DNA from: an uncultured Glaciecola sp.
Lineage (GTDB): Bacteria; Pseudomonadota; Gammaproteobacteria; Enterobacterales; Alteromonadaceae
DNA: 64,000 bases
Assembly (NCBI GenBank): GCA_947496235.1
Contig: CANMCE010000005.1
Location: 62,001-126,000, forward strand
Reading direction: 5' to 3'
A model generated the notes under the pieces. It made no database searches and was not told the DNA's origin. It was given only the letters and a program-made list of their open reading frames with translations. The translations under genes and the position numbers were made by a program. Shown piece by piece: positions 1 to 11,400 of the stretch. Each line of letters opens with the position of its first letter. Positions within the stretch are counted from its first letter, which is position 1.

Positions 1-594
1 GCGGATAACTGTTCTATATTTATCAGGTGTGACGCGCCTGATATCGCTTAAATAGATTTCGTGGTGCTTTCCAGCTAGGTGGCCGCCAGATTGTGCTATG
101 GCGTTATGAACTTTTTGTATTACAGGGCCTTCTTCTGAAAAAGGTCCAAGATGTAAAATTTGCGCGCACTTTCCTTCATTAATGGTTTCAAAGGTTACTT
201 TGTTTAAGGCTTTTGGCGCATCTTTTTTATTGGCAATTGTATTGATAACAGAGGCTACTGTGTCAGCACTGACTGATTCTGGCTGCATAATCATCATGGT
301 CCATTGCCATTCATCTCGGTTGTTATTTTCAAAATCAGAAAAATCGTCAGCCCACCATAAACCTTCTAACGGCGGAACCACATAATCGAAATTCTTATGT
401 TGTTTCATCCAGAATTTAGTTTTGTAAGCTACCGGATATAGGGCATGTAAGGCTAGTTGATATTCCTCGCCTTCTGGTTTACCTTTTCCGGTAACCGTAA
501 TGTAATTTAGTGTAGGGATTTCAATAAATTCAACTTGCTTGGCACTGGGCTTATATAGATGCTTAAGCGATTTTTTATAGTCGATTTTTTGCAT
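1..594 (-). CDS. GyrI-like small-molecule-binding domain protein (C-terminus cut by window edge)
   Basis: The reading frame is open from an ATG at 594 to the left edge, giving 198 residues without a stop. The protein starts MQKIDYKKSLKHLYKPSAKQ and has the beta-rich pattern of stand-alone GyrI-like (SOUL/AraC effector-binding fold) proteins: IEIPTLNYITVTGKG, then FWMKQH and VVPPLEGLWW, and in the second half CAQILHLGPFSEEGP, the usual second GyrI half. Such proteins are normally about 200-210 residues, so only a few residues should be missing. An AAAGGA ribosome site lies just before the ATG, directly after the stop of the truncated CPBP gene, so the two are probably co-transcribed. The family binds hydrophobic small molecules, and some members hydrolyse cyclopropanoid cytotoxins. 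The ligand here is unknown. The family call is from motif recall, not a search. Confidence 0.75.
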   Translation of the reverse strand, partial: MQKIDYKKSLKHLYKPSAKQVEFIEIPTLNYITVTGKGKPEGEEYQLALHALYPVAYKTKFWMKQHKNFDYVVPPLEGLWWADDFSDFENNNRDEWQWTMMIMQPESVSADTVASVINTIANKKDAPKALNKVTFETINEGKCAQILHLGPFSEEGPVIQKVHNAIAQSGGHLAGKHHEIYLSDIRRVTPDKYRTVIR

Positions 595-605
595 GTTTTA
601 ATCCT

Positions 606-1112
606 TTAAGCACCGAGTAAAGGTTTATGAAACGAGTGGATTTGCAGTAATTTGGGAACCAAGAACCCCCTCCAGCCCAACTCTTCACCTAGGGCTCCTG
701 TAATTGCAGTTCCCAAAACACCTAAAGTTGCACTGGCTCCCACGATAAATAATATGGCTTTTGCTTCGGTCATATTGGGCATTACCGTTATTAATTCGGC
801 TACATATTCACTGTTAGGAAAGTTATTAAATATTAACCAAACTATTAGGTAAACCGGCAATAAATAAACAAGAGGAATCAAATAGCCGACGGCCAAAAAT
901 TTTGCACGACCTAAACCAATAGCGAAGGTACTTAAGGGTTCTTTGAATACAAGTTTAGTTAAAATTGCAGCTAACCCTGGACAAATCATGTAAAGGATAA
1001 TTAGTTCAATTTTACCCAAGTAATGTAAGAGGGAAAAAGCTAAAGCACTAAAAAATAACGTAATAAGCAAAAAAACAAAAACTTGCTTGTGTAGATACCG
1101 GCTGTCTTCCAT
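606..1112 (-). CDS. CPBP-family intramembrane protease, C-terminally truncated
   Basis: This 168-residue protein has about four hydrophobic segments and ends shortly after the first CPBP (Abi/Rce1-type) motif, EELGWRGF, with E143, E144 and R148. CPBP proteases are normally 220-300 residues and need later motifs (FxxxH and HxxxN/D) on further helices for activity. All of these are absent: the protein stops at residue 168, and the DNA beyond is the start of the GyrI-like gene. The stop TAA is 9 bases from the next ATG, so a deletion may have removed the C-terminal third and joined the two genes. I saw no continuation of the family motifs in another frame downstream. It is probably inactive as a protease, either a decaying gene or a remnant still translated. 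The start ATG at 1112 is the first in frame. Confidence 0.65.
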   Translation of the reverse strand: MEDSRYLHKQVFVFLLITLFFSALAFSLLHYLGKIELIILYMICPGLAAILTKLVFKEPLSTFAIGLGRAKFLAVGYLIPLVYLLPVYLIVWLIFNNFPNSEYVAELITVMPNMTEAKAILFIVGASATLGVLGTAITGALGEELGWRGFLVPKLLQIHSFHKPLLGA

Positions 1113-1257
1113 GTCTGACTAATCCTTAGCAATAAAACGCTTTTTGATAATTGAAGACTGGGAAGATAGAGTCACTAAGACTTTTGTAAAAAGTTGTAAA
1201 GTAAAACTTTAAGCTTAACTGCCAAAAATGCTTATTTTGGGACAAGCGTATTCAATT

Positions 1258-2058
1258 TTATATATTTAACAATCCAAGTTCTTTATCAGAAAGCTGTTTG
1301 CCTTCTAGGATATAGATGCTTTCTTGTTCCGGCATAACATTGTTTAGTATTAAAAATTCAGTGGATCTTTCGTTGACTGAATCGGCCGGAAAAACGTAAA
1401 GATTGAATTTAGAGGAAAGCTTATTCAGTTTGCTTGCCATTGTTTGTTCAGACTGCCCTTTGCCCAAAACCAAGGCTAAATTGAATTTGCTGTCATCCAC
1501 GTCTGCAATTAAGAAATCTGAATAGCGTTGCCAAGGCAATCGGGTAGGGCTGTTATTCACTATACTTTGAATACGCTGTTCATTCGTTTGCGATAACTTA
1601 AGTTGGGTAACCCAAACTTTGCGATCAGCATACCAGTATTGCGGCACAGAGTTTGGTTTGTATTCATCGGTGATTTCTTTATTTACAGCCCATAAATCTT
1701 GATTGAACTCGTTATCGCATTTTATTTGTTTGCGCTGCATAACAGAATTGATTACAGCCTCACCCATTGGCTCATCGCAATGAAAGAAATTTTCCACTTG
1801 TCGAGCACTGGTGTTGCCTAAAATAGGTGCCCAAAAAACGTAAACGTTATAGTTATCCAAGGTTTCTTTTTCTTTAAAAGCTTTAATGCAGTACGGACAT
1901 CTTGGATCTTTGAAAGCAATCAAGTCTGGCTTATTTGCATCATAGGGATTTAGCAGAAAAGCGGCATGCTTTTCGGGATCAGGAGAAAGCTTAGGTTCGG
2001 CGTATGCTACCTGATTAACAACTGTGACGAGAATCAATACACACAACAACCTAAGCAT
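1258..2058 (-). CDS. DsbC/DsbG-like thiol:disulfide interchange protein, periplasmic
   Basis: A 266-residue secreted protein with a signal peptide (cleavage probably after AYA, residue 20) and a thioredoxin-fold domain. The active-site motif is C54-P-Y-C57 in the context KDPRCPYC. A VP at residues 138-139 fits the cis-proline loop. A second cysteine pair, C94 and C114, has spacing close to the structural disulfide of DsbC, which supports DsbC/DsbG rather than DsbA. The N-terminal dimerisation domain of classical DsbC is not recognisable, and there is a C-terminal extension of about 100 residues of unknown role. It is the last gene of the 18.2-1.26 kb operon, five bases after the coiled-coil gene, with AAAAGGA before its ATG. 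The operon's two large secreted proteins contain many cysteines, so the inferred job is forming or isomerising their disulfides. Confidence 0.75.
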   Translation of the reverse strand: MLRLLCVLILVTVVNQVAYAEPKLSPDPEKHAAFLLNPYDANKPDLIAFKDPRCPYCIKAFKEKETLDNYNVYVFWAPILGNTSARQVENFFHCDEPMGEAVINSVMQRKQIKCDNEFNQDLWAVNKEITDEYKPNSVPQYWYADRKVWVTQLKLSQTNEQRIQSIVNNSPTRLPWQRYSDFLIADVDDSKFNLALVLGKGQSEQTMASKLNKLSSKFNLYVFPADSVNERSTEFLILNNVMPEQESIYILEGKQLSDKELGLLNI

Positions 2059-2063
2059 TTCAT

Positions 2064-2453
2064 TTATCCTTTTGAATTCTTCATATCTGCAAGTGCTTTT
2101 TGTAACACTAATTGGTCATATTTTGCCATTAGCGTTCGCATTTCTTGCTTTATCTGGTCTCGTCTAGATGGATCAGATATGTTCCTATCGTATCTGGCCA
2201 TCAATACATCCATTTCTTCTTGAACTTTAATAATCTCTTCAGAGCGCTGTTCTTCAGTAAGAGAATTGAAAACTTGCTCTTTTTCAGCCACCTTGTCGAG
2301 AATATCGTCCCCTTGCGCAATTTTGTCTGCAGTTGAATGAGAGCTTTGTGTAGATTCTATTTCTAATACTTCATTACTTTCAGACTGAGTTGTCCACCAA
2401 TACGCAAGACCAGCAAAAACCAGAACAATGATTGAAGCTATAATAACTTTCAT
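2064..2453 (-). CDS. Small membrane-anchored coiled-coil protein
   Basis: I chose the ATG at 2453 (129 residues, MKVIIASIIVL) over upstream starts. The longer frame lies inside the end of the giant gene, and a GGAG ribosome site sits just before 2453 within that gene's last codons. Residues 2-20 form one membrane segment or uncleaved signal anchor. The rest is acidic and helix-rich, with heptad-like spacing from about residue 55 to 125 (for example EEQRSEEIIKVQEEMDVLMA), so a coiled coil is likely. No family is recognised. It lies four bases after the giant gene and five bases before the DsbC-like gene. It may act as a periplasmic chaperone or tether for the giant protein, which is inference only. 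Confidence 0.7.
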   Translation of the reverse strand: MKVIIASIIVLVFAGLAYWWTTQSESNEVLEIESTQSSHSTADKIAQGDDILDKVAEKEQVFNSLTEEQRSEEIIKVQEEMDVLMARYDRNISDPSRRDQIKQEMRTLMAKYDQLVLQKALADMKNSKG

Positions 2454-2457
2454 ACTC

Positions 2458-5400
2458 TTAATCTCCGGTTGTGAAATAGCGATCCCCGAAATAAGGGTTA
2501 TTGTTAGCATAATCGAAAATACGAGATCTTATGTCAACCCTATATCGAATATTTGCATCTAAGTCGGTTGCTGGCGTAAAGGTCAAAGTCGTACCATTGA
2601 CTTGGATACTGCCTTCTACCTGAGTACTTCCGTTGAAAACAGCGATGTTAGAGTGTGACGAAATGGGCTCGTTAAACTCAAGTACAATCGTGGTATCTCT
2701 AGCTACATCCGTTTCATTTTGCGCAGGAGTAATAGTTAAAAACGCTGGAGCAACAGTATCAGGAACGTCAGAAACTGAAGTTGAGAAACTCATTATTGTG
2801 GAATTCAACGAGCTACCCGTATAGTTGCACAATCCAAAGGCTACTAAATTAAAACTACTAGCAGTCGGCAATATTGCCGTTGGTGTTAGCGTAATTACCG
2901 TCCCATTTGAACTGAGCACATTATTAGTGTCTATTGTATTTAGTCCATTGCGTAGACTAATGTTATCTACACAATTAGGTGAGATAGGTTCGTCAAAAGT
3001 CACGACGAGTCTAGTGTTTACCGGCAAATCAGTTGAACCGTCTGGTACGCTAGTATTAACGACCACTGGTGGTGTATTATCGAACTGGTCACTAGTAGTA
3101 AAACGCAAACTTCTACTATTGGACAGTCTATTACCTGCGACATCGTAGAGATAAGGGCTGTAGTTGACGTAGAGGTCATATTGTTTGTTTTCACCCAGTA
3201 AAGCGTCTGGTACAAAAGTTATTGTTTGACCATCAGAAGACACCTGTCCTTGGCCAGCTGGATAAGTTCCATTTGTGCGGTTATACAGATATATACTTCC
3301 GCCAGCGGAGTAGGTAACTACAGTGGTTGAATCAATTCTATCTGACACTTTAACACTTATAATCGCATTGCGAGGCACGTTAACAGCATTGTGCAAAATG
3401 CTGTAATTCACCACGTCATCGCGAGTGAAATCAACGGTATTAGTGGTAGTGAAATCTAGTACTAAATCGTCGTCAATCAGGTTTCCAGCGATATCTACCA
3501 CATTACTTAATGTTAATTGATAAGCCGTATCTGTTGACAGTAAGTTAACCGGTCTGACTACGATGAATGAGCGCGATTCTCCGAAGCTTACATTTATAGC
3601 TGCAGCATTCCCAAACTCATCGATTAGAGTCACATCGTCCAAACTGCTTGGATCCAACGCACCGTCAAACTCTAAACGAAGAACAGTGTTCACTGGAACA
3701 ATGTCATCCGCATTAATGTTGGCGTCGACTAACACTGGCGATTGGTTATCCTCGTCTGCGCCCAGTGTGAAGGTGGTGTATCGAGTATTGGACAACGTAT
3801 TACCACTAAAATCTCTCACACTACCTACATAGATTTGATAACGTCCATTGGCTTCAGGCGCTTCTACAGGTTGTATTGAAACAGATTGATAGCTGCTATC
3901 AATAGACACAGTGAAGGCTTCGTAATTGCCAGATTGATAATCATAGAGTCTGAAATTAGAACCCACTAAAGTTGTAGGATCAATCTGCTCTGAGAAATAG
4001 ACCTTAAAGTTATAGTTAGTGGGTATTTGCGACTCATTGTTAAGAATAGACGTCGATACCAAACTAGGTCTAACTAGGTCAGGTCCGGAAGCTGTTGTGA
4101 AGCTCACCGATTGAGCGGCCATTGTGTTACTTGCATAGTCAGAAATCTCAGGAAGATTTTCCGTAATACTCGTTTCTGCATCAAAGGCAGTTAGTCGCTC
4201 ATAGGTCAAATAGGTATCGTTTTCTGAGAGCATTAGGTTAATACGACGATCAGTGCCTGTTTCGGTCGGTAAAGACAGCAGATTTACAGGTTCATCATAG
4301 AGTACACCAAATCTCGGATTGACGCCTACCTCGGTGCTGCCATCTACTGGGCTAGCACTTACTATTACTGGTTGTCTTTCGTCAGCTTCAGCTACTTCTC
4401 CTGTGGTGAAGTATAAATAGTTATTATAATTTAACGAATCCCCATCTGTATCCAGTAATAAATAACTAATGAACAAATAGTACCTAGTATCAGCTAGCAA
4501 TAAGTCATCAGGAACCACACTAAGAATGTTGTTGGTATCGTTCAACATTGCGGTAACACTTAATTGTTGACCAGTATCTTGGTTATATAGCTGCACAGTT
4601 GATGTAGAGATTGAGTTGGAATCCATGGGTTCATTAAATTGAACCATCAACTCTACGTTTGTCGGAATATTGCCAGCGTTATTGAAGGGTGCATTTGCTG
4701 TAATATAGGGTCTGGTTCCATCTAAATCGCTTTCTTCTGGTGCTGTTCGGAAATAACCGTTGTAGTAGTTAACAGCATTTCCTTGAACATCAGTAGCATC
4801 GCTCTCTAAAATAACGCCGATTCTAGCGTTTTGGGCAAACGGCGTATCTTTAATAAACTTGATGGTTTGGTTATCAGCCAGCACTTCTATGACGCCCTGA
4901 TCATCAATCAGCATGCCGTCTTCGGTGACCCGTAACGCTGATTCAAGAGAAGCAGGATCCATAGGTTCACTTAGATACAATAGCACTTCATTCACGTCCA
5001 CCCAATTTGAAGAACCATTGGTAGGTAATTGTCTTACCACTGAAGGACGACTGTTATCAGTGTAATTGGTACCTGTGACATAGGTGCTAATAAATGGGGT
5101 AATTGGATTACCTGCGAGGTCTGTAACCTCATCAGTAATAACTACACTCACTAGGCTACCCGCTGGTTTACCCACACTAAGAGTTACTTGTTCACCAGAA
5201 GCTGAGCGTGAAACAGAAGGTCGATATACTTCGCCATTTATGTATAGCGCGATGTTGTTATTGTTCAGCGTGCTAGCATTCATCGGCTCACTAAACGTAA
5301 GTACCACATTGCTATCCGGGTTAACATCAACTGTATCGGTCGCCGGAGAAATCGCAGTAACCGCAGGCGCTACATTATCAACCAAAGATTCTGTATTGAA

Positions 5401-8400
5401 ATAGTAGTTACCACTGCTTCTTACGTTTCCTGCAAAATCAAATACTTGTGAATAGATATAAACGCGATATCTAGTGTCACCACGTAATGGGTCCGTTGGT
5501 GTAAAGGTGATTCTATTACCTTCAACAGTGATATTACCCTCAACAATATAGTTTGCATCGTAATCATATAGCTGGAAGCTACTGTCATTGGCAATATTTT
5601 CGTCGAACTCTAATATGATTGCCTGATTAACACTTACATCAGTGGCGTTCGATTCAGGAATTCGAGTCTGTAATGTTGGAGCAATTGTGTCTGCAACTTC
5701 AGCACTAGTGATGAAATTCAATGTTGTTGGAGATATTAGGTTTCCGCTGTAATCACACAAACCCTCAACATTCAACTGATAAGCTGTATTCGCCATTAAT
5801 TCTTGACTAGCAATTACATTTAACCAGCGGTTACCACTTTCAATTGATACTGAAATGGGTACCTCACCGCTACCATCAGTTAGGGTGACATCTCCCACAC
5901 ATAAGCTACTAACCCTTTCGTCCAGTAATACCCGTATTCTAGCATTTACTGGAATATTTAATGATCCTTCCGGAATATTGCTATCAGTAACTGTTGGCGC
6001 TGTGTTATCCGAGGAATCACCGGTAGTAAAATAAATACTTCTATTTGGGGTCAGACGATTTCCAGCATAATCTTGAAGGTATGGACTATAGCCTGCATAC
6101 AAATAATATCTACGTAGCGGCTCAAGTTCTGCATCGGGCGTGAAGGTTACACTCATAGCATCTTCGGACAAGGTACGAGAGCCTGAAATTCTTCTGCCTG
6201 TGACTGAATCGTACAAATAGAAAGTATCTTCAAAAATACTGGTTGAATCTATAGGCTCACCGTAGCTGAAGGTAATTTCAGGGTTTAATGCCACATCAGA
6301 GCTATTAGTAGGCATGTTTGTGCCTAAGAATGCTCCCTCTCGAATATCTACCTGATCTTTGGTCGTGAAATTAATTTCTATTGGACTATCAATTTCATTA
6401 TTGGATAGATCTTTAATGCCATCAACGGTAAGCGTGATATCAGTCAATTCAGGTAATAAGGTCTTAGGTGTTACAACTAGAACAGTGTTACCTCTTTCAT
6501 ATCGAGTATTAAATGGAATTGCTTGTCCACCCATATCAACCAAGGAAATTGTTGGTTGTTCGTTGGTATCAATAGTTTCATCAAATACCAATTTAATTCG
6601 CGTGTTTGTAGGTAGACCAATTTGACCATCTTCTACCGACTGGTCTAACAATACTGGTGCAGTCACATCTGCGTTAAAACCTGTAGTAAACGACTGATAC
6701 ACACCACTTACAGAATTTCCGCTTAAATCGTATAAGTCGTAGAAGTAAGTATCGTATTGAACGCCGACCTCTAATGGTTCTTGCGGTATCATATTGACGG
6801 TTTTGCCGTCAGTATCTAGTTCAAGTTGCATGGCTAAGTAAGTACCAGTGCTTCTTTCGTATAGATAAGAATTCGACGTCATAGCTCTTGTAGGGTCTAT
6901 GCTCTCATCATAGCTTGCTGATATCTTCGTATTAACAGGGATATCAATAGCATTCACCGGAATGTTTCGAGTAATAAACTGCGGACGTAAAATATCCGAA
7001 CCATTACCTGTATTGAAAGTAGTTTGAGTATCTACACTTGCGTTACCAGCATCATCTACAAAAGACGGCGCTTCTTCGGTTATGGCTGAATTTGCCGCCA
7101 AACTGCCTAATCTCGTGTAAGTAACCAGGGTGTTATTGTCACTAAATTGAATGTTGATGCGTCGGTCTGTCCCACTTTCAAACGGAAGACTGAGTGGGTT
7201 AACTCCTTCATCATAGCGCACTGCATATTGAGCATTGGTACCCACATTTTCAGCTCCCATAAACGGACTCTGACTAATTACCTGTGGAGGTCTCTCATCT
7301 ATGACAGCGTCACTTGAGGTGTTGAAGTAATTATTATAATAGTAAACTAAGCTATCACCGTCAGTATCGAAGATTTGAGCGCCATTTATTTCAAGATAGT
7401 AGGTGCTGCTTACTTCAAGAGACTCAGCTGGTGTAATTCTTAGCTGACGTGATTGCTCGTCATAAGCGAAATTCAATGGTATCGCATCACCTATCTCTGC
7501 GTTACCGATTTCTGCGCTTGCAACATCGATTGGACAGTCGTCATCTATACAAGGTTCGTCTATACCACCGTCATCCTGAGAACTTAATACTAATCGTATA
7601 GTTTGATCAGTGAAGGTTGTATCATCCATTGGTTCATTGAACTGTAGTATCAACAGCGGGTTCAATGGAAGATTTGATTGATTATAATTTGGGTAGTAAC
7701 TTTGTAGTTGAGGTCGCACACCTACTAAATCAGACTCAGACGGCGCTGTGTTGAAATAACCACTGTAGAAGTTTGCAGGGTTACCCTCAAGGTCGGTTGC
7801 GTTAGTTTCTAAGAATATATTGATTCGAGCATTTTCACTGAAAGGCGTATCTTTAACGAATCTAACTGTCTGGTTATCTTCTAATACTTCAACTTGCCCT
7901 AAATCATCTATCAAAATACCATTTTCAGAGACGCGAACTGCTGCTTCTAATGACGCCGCATCCATAGGCTCGTTCAAGTATAAGAGAACCTCATTAATAT
8001 CGCGCCAGTTGTTAGATCCATTTGCAGGTAATTGGCGAGATACCGAAGGACGGCTATTATCGCTATTACTACTACCTGTAGTAAAGGAGCTAATGAAAGG
8101 TGCTATCGGATTACCAGATAGGTCAGTTACGTCATCGGTAATCACTACGCTTACTAGGCTAGAGGCTGGTTTGGTCATGCTTAAGGTAACTTGTTCGCCT
8201 GTTGCCGAAGCTGATACAGAAGGCTTCTGTACAACACCATCAATATAGAAGGCAATATTATTATTGTTGATAGTACTGGTATTCATTGGTTCGCTGAATG
8301 TTAGTACAACGGTCGATGTGGGGCTTACGTCGATAGCATCTTCTACAGGAGATATTGCAACTACTGATGGGGCCATTCCATCAGCTAAAGCTTCTGTGTA

Positions 8401-11400
8401 GAAATAATAGTTGCCACTACTTCTTACATTCCCAGCAAAGTCATAAACTTGAGAATAAATGTAAACTCGGTATCTAGTGTTTCCGCGTAATGGAGAATCA
8501 GGTGTAAAGGTAATCGAATTGCCGTCTACCGTAATCTCACCTTCAACTAGTAAGTTTGCATCATAGTCATACAACTGGAATGTGCTGTCATTCGCTAGAG
8601 GTTCATTAAATTCTAAACGCACACTTTGGTTAACACTTACATCAGTTTCGTTAGTGGCAGGTGAACGTGTCTGCAGTGTAGGTGCGACATTATCTACAAG
8701 GTCGCTTCCTGTTGTGAAACTAATAAAGGTCGGCGCAATTTCATTGCCACTGTAATCACATAAGCCTTCAATATTAAGTTGATAATCAGTATTGGCGGCT
8801 AAGGTTTCGTTAGCAGTAACAGTGACCCAGCGATTGCCGTTGTCTACCGATATTGAAACTGGGACGTTATTAGTGCCGTCTGTAAGAGTAATCTCAGCTA
8901 AGCATAGGCTACTGACGCGCTCATCTAGGAGGATTCGAAGTCGTGCATTTACAGGTATGTCTGAAGCACCAGATGAAATACTAGTTGTAGTAACTTCAGG
9001 TGCAATATCATCGGAAGCATCGCCTGTGTAGAAATTAATACTGCGATTGGCACGTAGGATGTTACCTGCTATGTCTTGAAAATAAGGGCTGTAACCTGCG
9101 TACATGTAATAACGTCTAGATGGTAGTAACTCTTCATTGGCTGTGAAAATAGCCTGAGTGCCATCTTCAGATAATGTGATTGCGCCTGGAACTCGTTTTC
9201 CATTACCCGAATCGTACAGATAGTAGGTATCAGGTGTTAAAGTCGTTGGATCAATAGCTTCACTGTAGCTGAAAACAATCTCTGGATTTAGTGATACACC
9301 AGATGAGTTAGAAGGGATATTGCTGCCTAAATACTCACCTGTTTGTGTATCTGACTCGGTGCCAGAAGTAAAGCCCACTACAACTTGGCTGGTATTTAAG
9401 TTGCCACCTAAATCCTGAATTTCATTAATGACTAATTGATAACTGGTGCTCGCATTTAACACAGACGTAGGTGTTAACGTAACCAAAGTTCTGTCTGTGG
9501 AGAGAGTTCTAGTAGTCTGAATTTCATTGAAATTCGTATCTGTTAGTTTGACGCCTTTAATTGTTAGTGGATTGATGGGTTCGTTAAATCTAACGTTGAA
9601 TCTAGCATTTAGAGGAACCTCTGATTGCCCCTCTTCTACAGACATACTCGTAATTTCTGGGCCCATGAAATCGTCGTCAAAGCCAATTCTAAAACTAGCA
9701 TTGGTGCTGTACATTTGATTACCGAAAAAGTCTCGGATGTTAGTAGTTAGTACCAACAAGTAGTTACCACCAACAGTTAAGGGAGCGTTAGGAACGAAAA
9801 TGATGCCGTCGTTTGATTCATTCATCGACAGAACACCTTCAACATTACCACCAGTTGTGTAGTCGTAGACATATGCAGAGGTAGCTGTAACTGTTGCTGG
9901 ATCTACTGGTTCAGACAAGAGTGCACTAATTACTGTATTAGTAGGTACGTCTTGTGCTCCGTTTACTGGATTAGAGTAGAGCAGTGAAGGTCTAACGGTA
10001 TCCACAAAATTACCAGTAGTATAGGCAAACACATAATCGTCCATCATGTTGCCGGCTTCGTCTCGCGCGCCAGCTACAATGACTTGATAAGTAGTAAAGT
10101 CACCTAATAAATCATTTGGTACAAAAGTAACCTGAGTGTTTGCTTGGGACAGTGTAACTGAACCCGCAATTACAGGTGCTCCGTCTACTAATTCAGATAC
10201 AGTAACTGTTGTATTTGAAATAGATTTAGCATCTAACGCCTCGTTGAATACAATAACGATTGGATTTGCTTCGGGAATATCCACAGCATCAATTTCTGGA
10301 TCCGTGCTTGAAACCACGGGTTTAATTGTGTCTGGGTTAGTTGGGCTAGTGCCATTATCAACTTCGTCGCCATCTTCAATGCCATCGCCATCTGAATCTG
10401 TAGATAAAGGATTAGAACCGATTTGAACTTCATAGCCATCAGTCAATCTATCGCCATCAGTATCAGGGTTATTCAGATCCGTAAGGTAGGTATTGGCTTC
10501 TTCGTCGTCACCTAAGCCATCACCGTCAGTGTCGGGTTGGATTTCAATATTGATGGTTTCACTTGTGGTTTCGTTGCCACCTAAGTCAACCGCTATTGCA
10601 TCAATATTTAGGCCTGAGTCGCTAAACGGGACAGTTAAAACCATTGAGTAAGGAGCTGAAGTATCAACAAAGACCACTGAACCATCGATTCTAAATTGAA
10701 CTTGATCAACGGCTACGTCGTCTTGAGCGTCAGCGACTATAGTCAATCGTTCACCTTCTACAACTACTTCACCTTGTCCAGGGCTTGAAATGCTAACCGT
10801 AGGCGCAACACCGTTGTTATCATTGATATCACGGTATTGTGCGATAAAGAGTTTGGTATCGCCACTTACGCCATAATCGCGGCTTACAACATAACGTTCC
10901 TCCGTTATGTAAGCATAGCTTGCATCGAGCGCTATCCCTGTTCCTGCATAATCGCCCAAGCTAGATAAATCTATGGTGCCTTGGAATATAGGATCAAGTG
11001 GGTCAAAAATATTAACAAAAGCGACTACATTCGGGAACAACTGCTCTGCATAGAAGGCAAAGTTGCGAGTTAGTGCTACATCACGAGGTACTATGCTTCT
11101 GTCACCGCCAACTATAGTAGGTGACATAGGTTGTCTAACGTCCACAACGCGATAACCTTGGGAGTAAGCTGCAACATGCGCAAAGCCATTGTCTATTACC
11201 ACGTCTTGGACAGTACCAATATTTAGACTAGCAAGACTAATTGGGCTAGAAACATCACTAATATCTACGGTGACCAAGGCTGAACCAGCGACTGCAACTA
11301 GTAAGTCTTGCTCAATAGCAACACCGCGTACGGTTCCGTTTAATCCCAGTGTAGAACGTGAAATCAGTTGTTCTGAGTTAGAAATATCAAAAATTTCTAT

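Noticed and set aside
606-700. Frameshift instead of truncation in the CPBP gene
   Set aside because: No later CPBP motif appears in any frame after the stop; the DNA is the GyrI-like gene.
1200-1257. Terminator after the DsbC-like gene (CCAAAA...TTTTGG)
   Set aside because: The stem is only six mostly A-T pairs and has no T-tract on the minus strand.
2461-9342. Regular repetition suggestive of CRISPR or tandem DNA repeats
   Set aside because: The period is about 3 kb and 300 bases in coding frame; these are protein-domain repeats.
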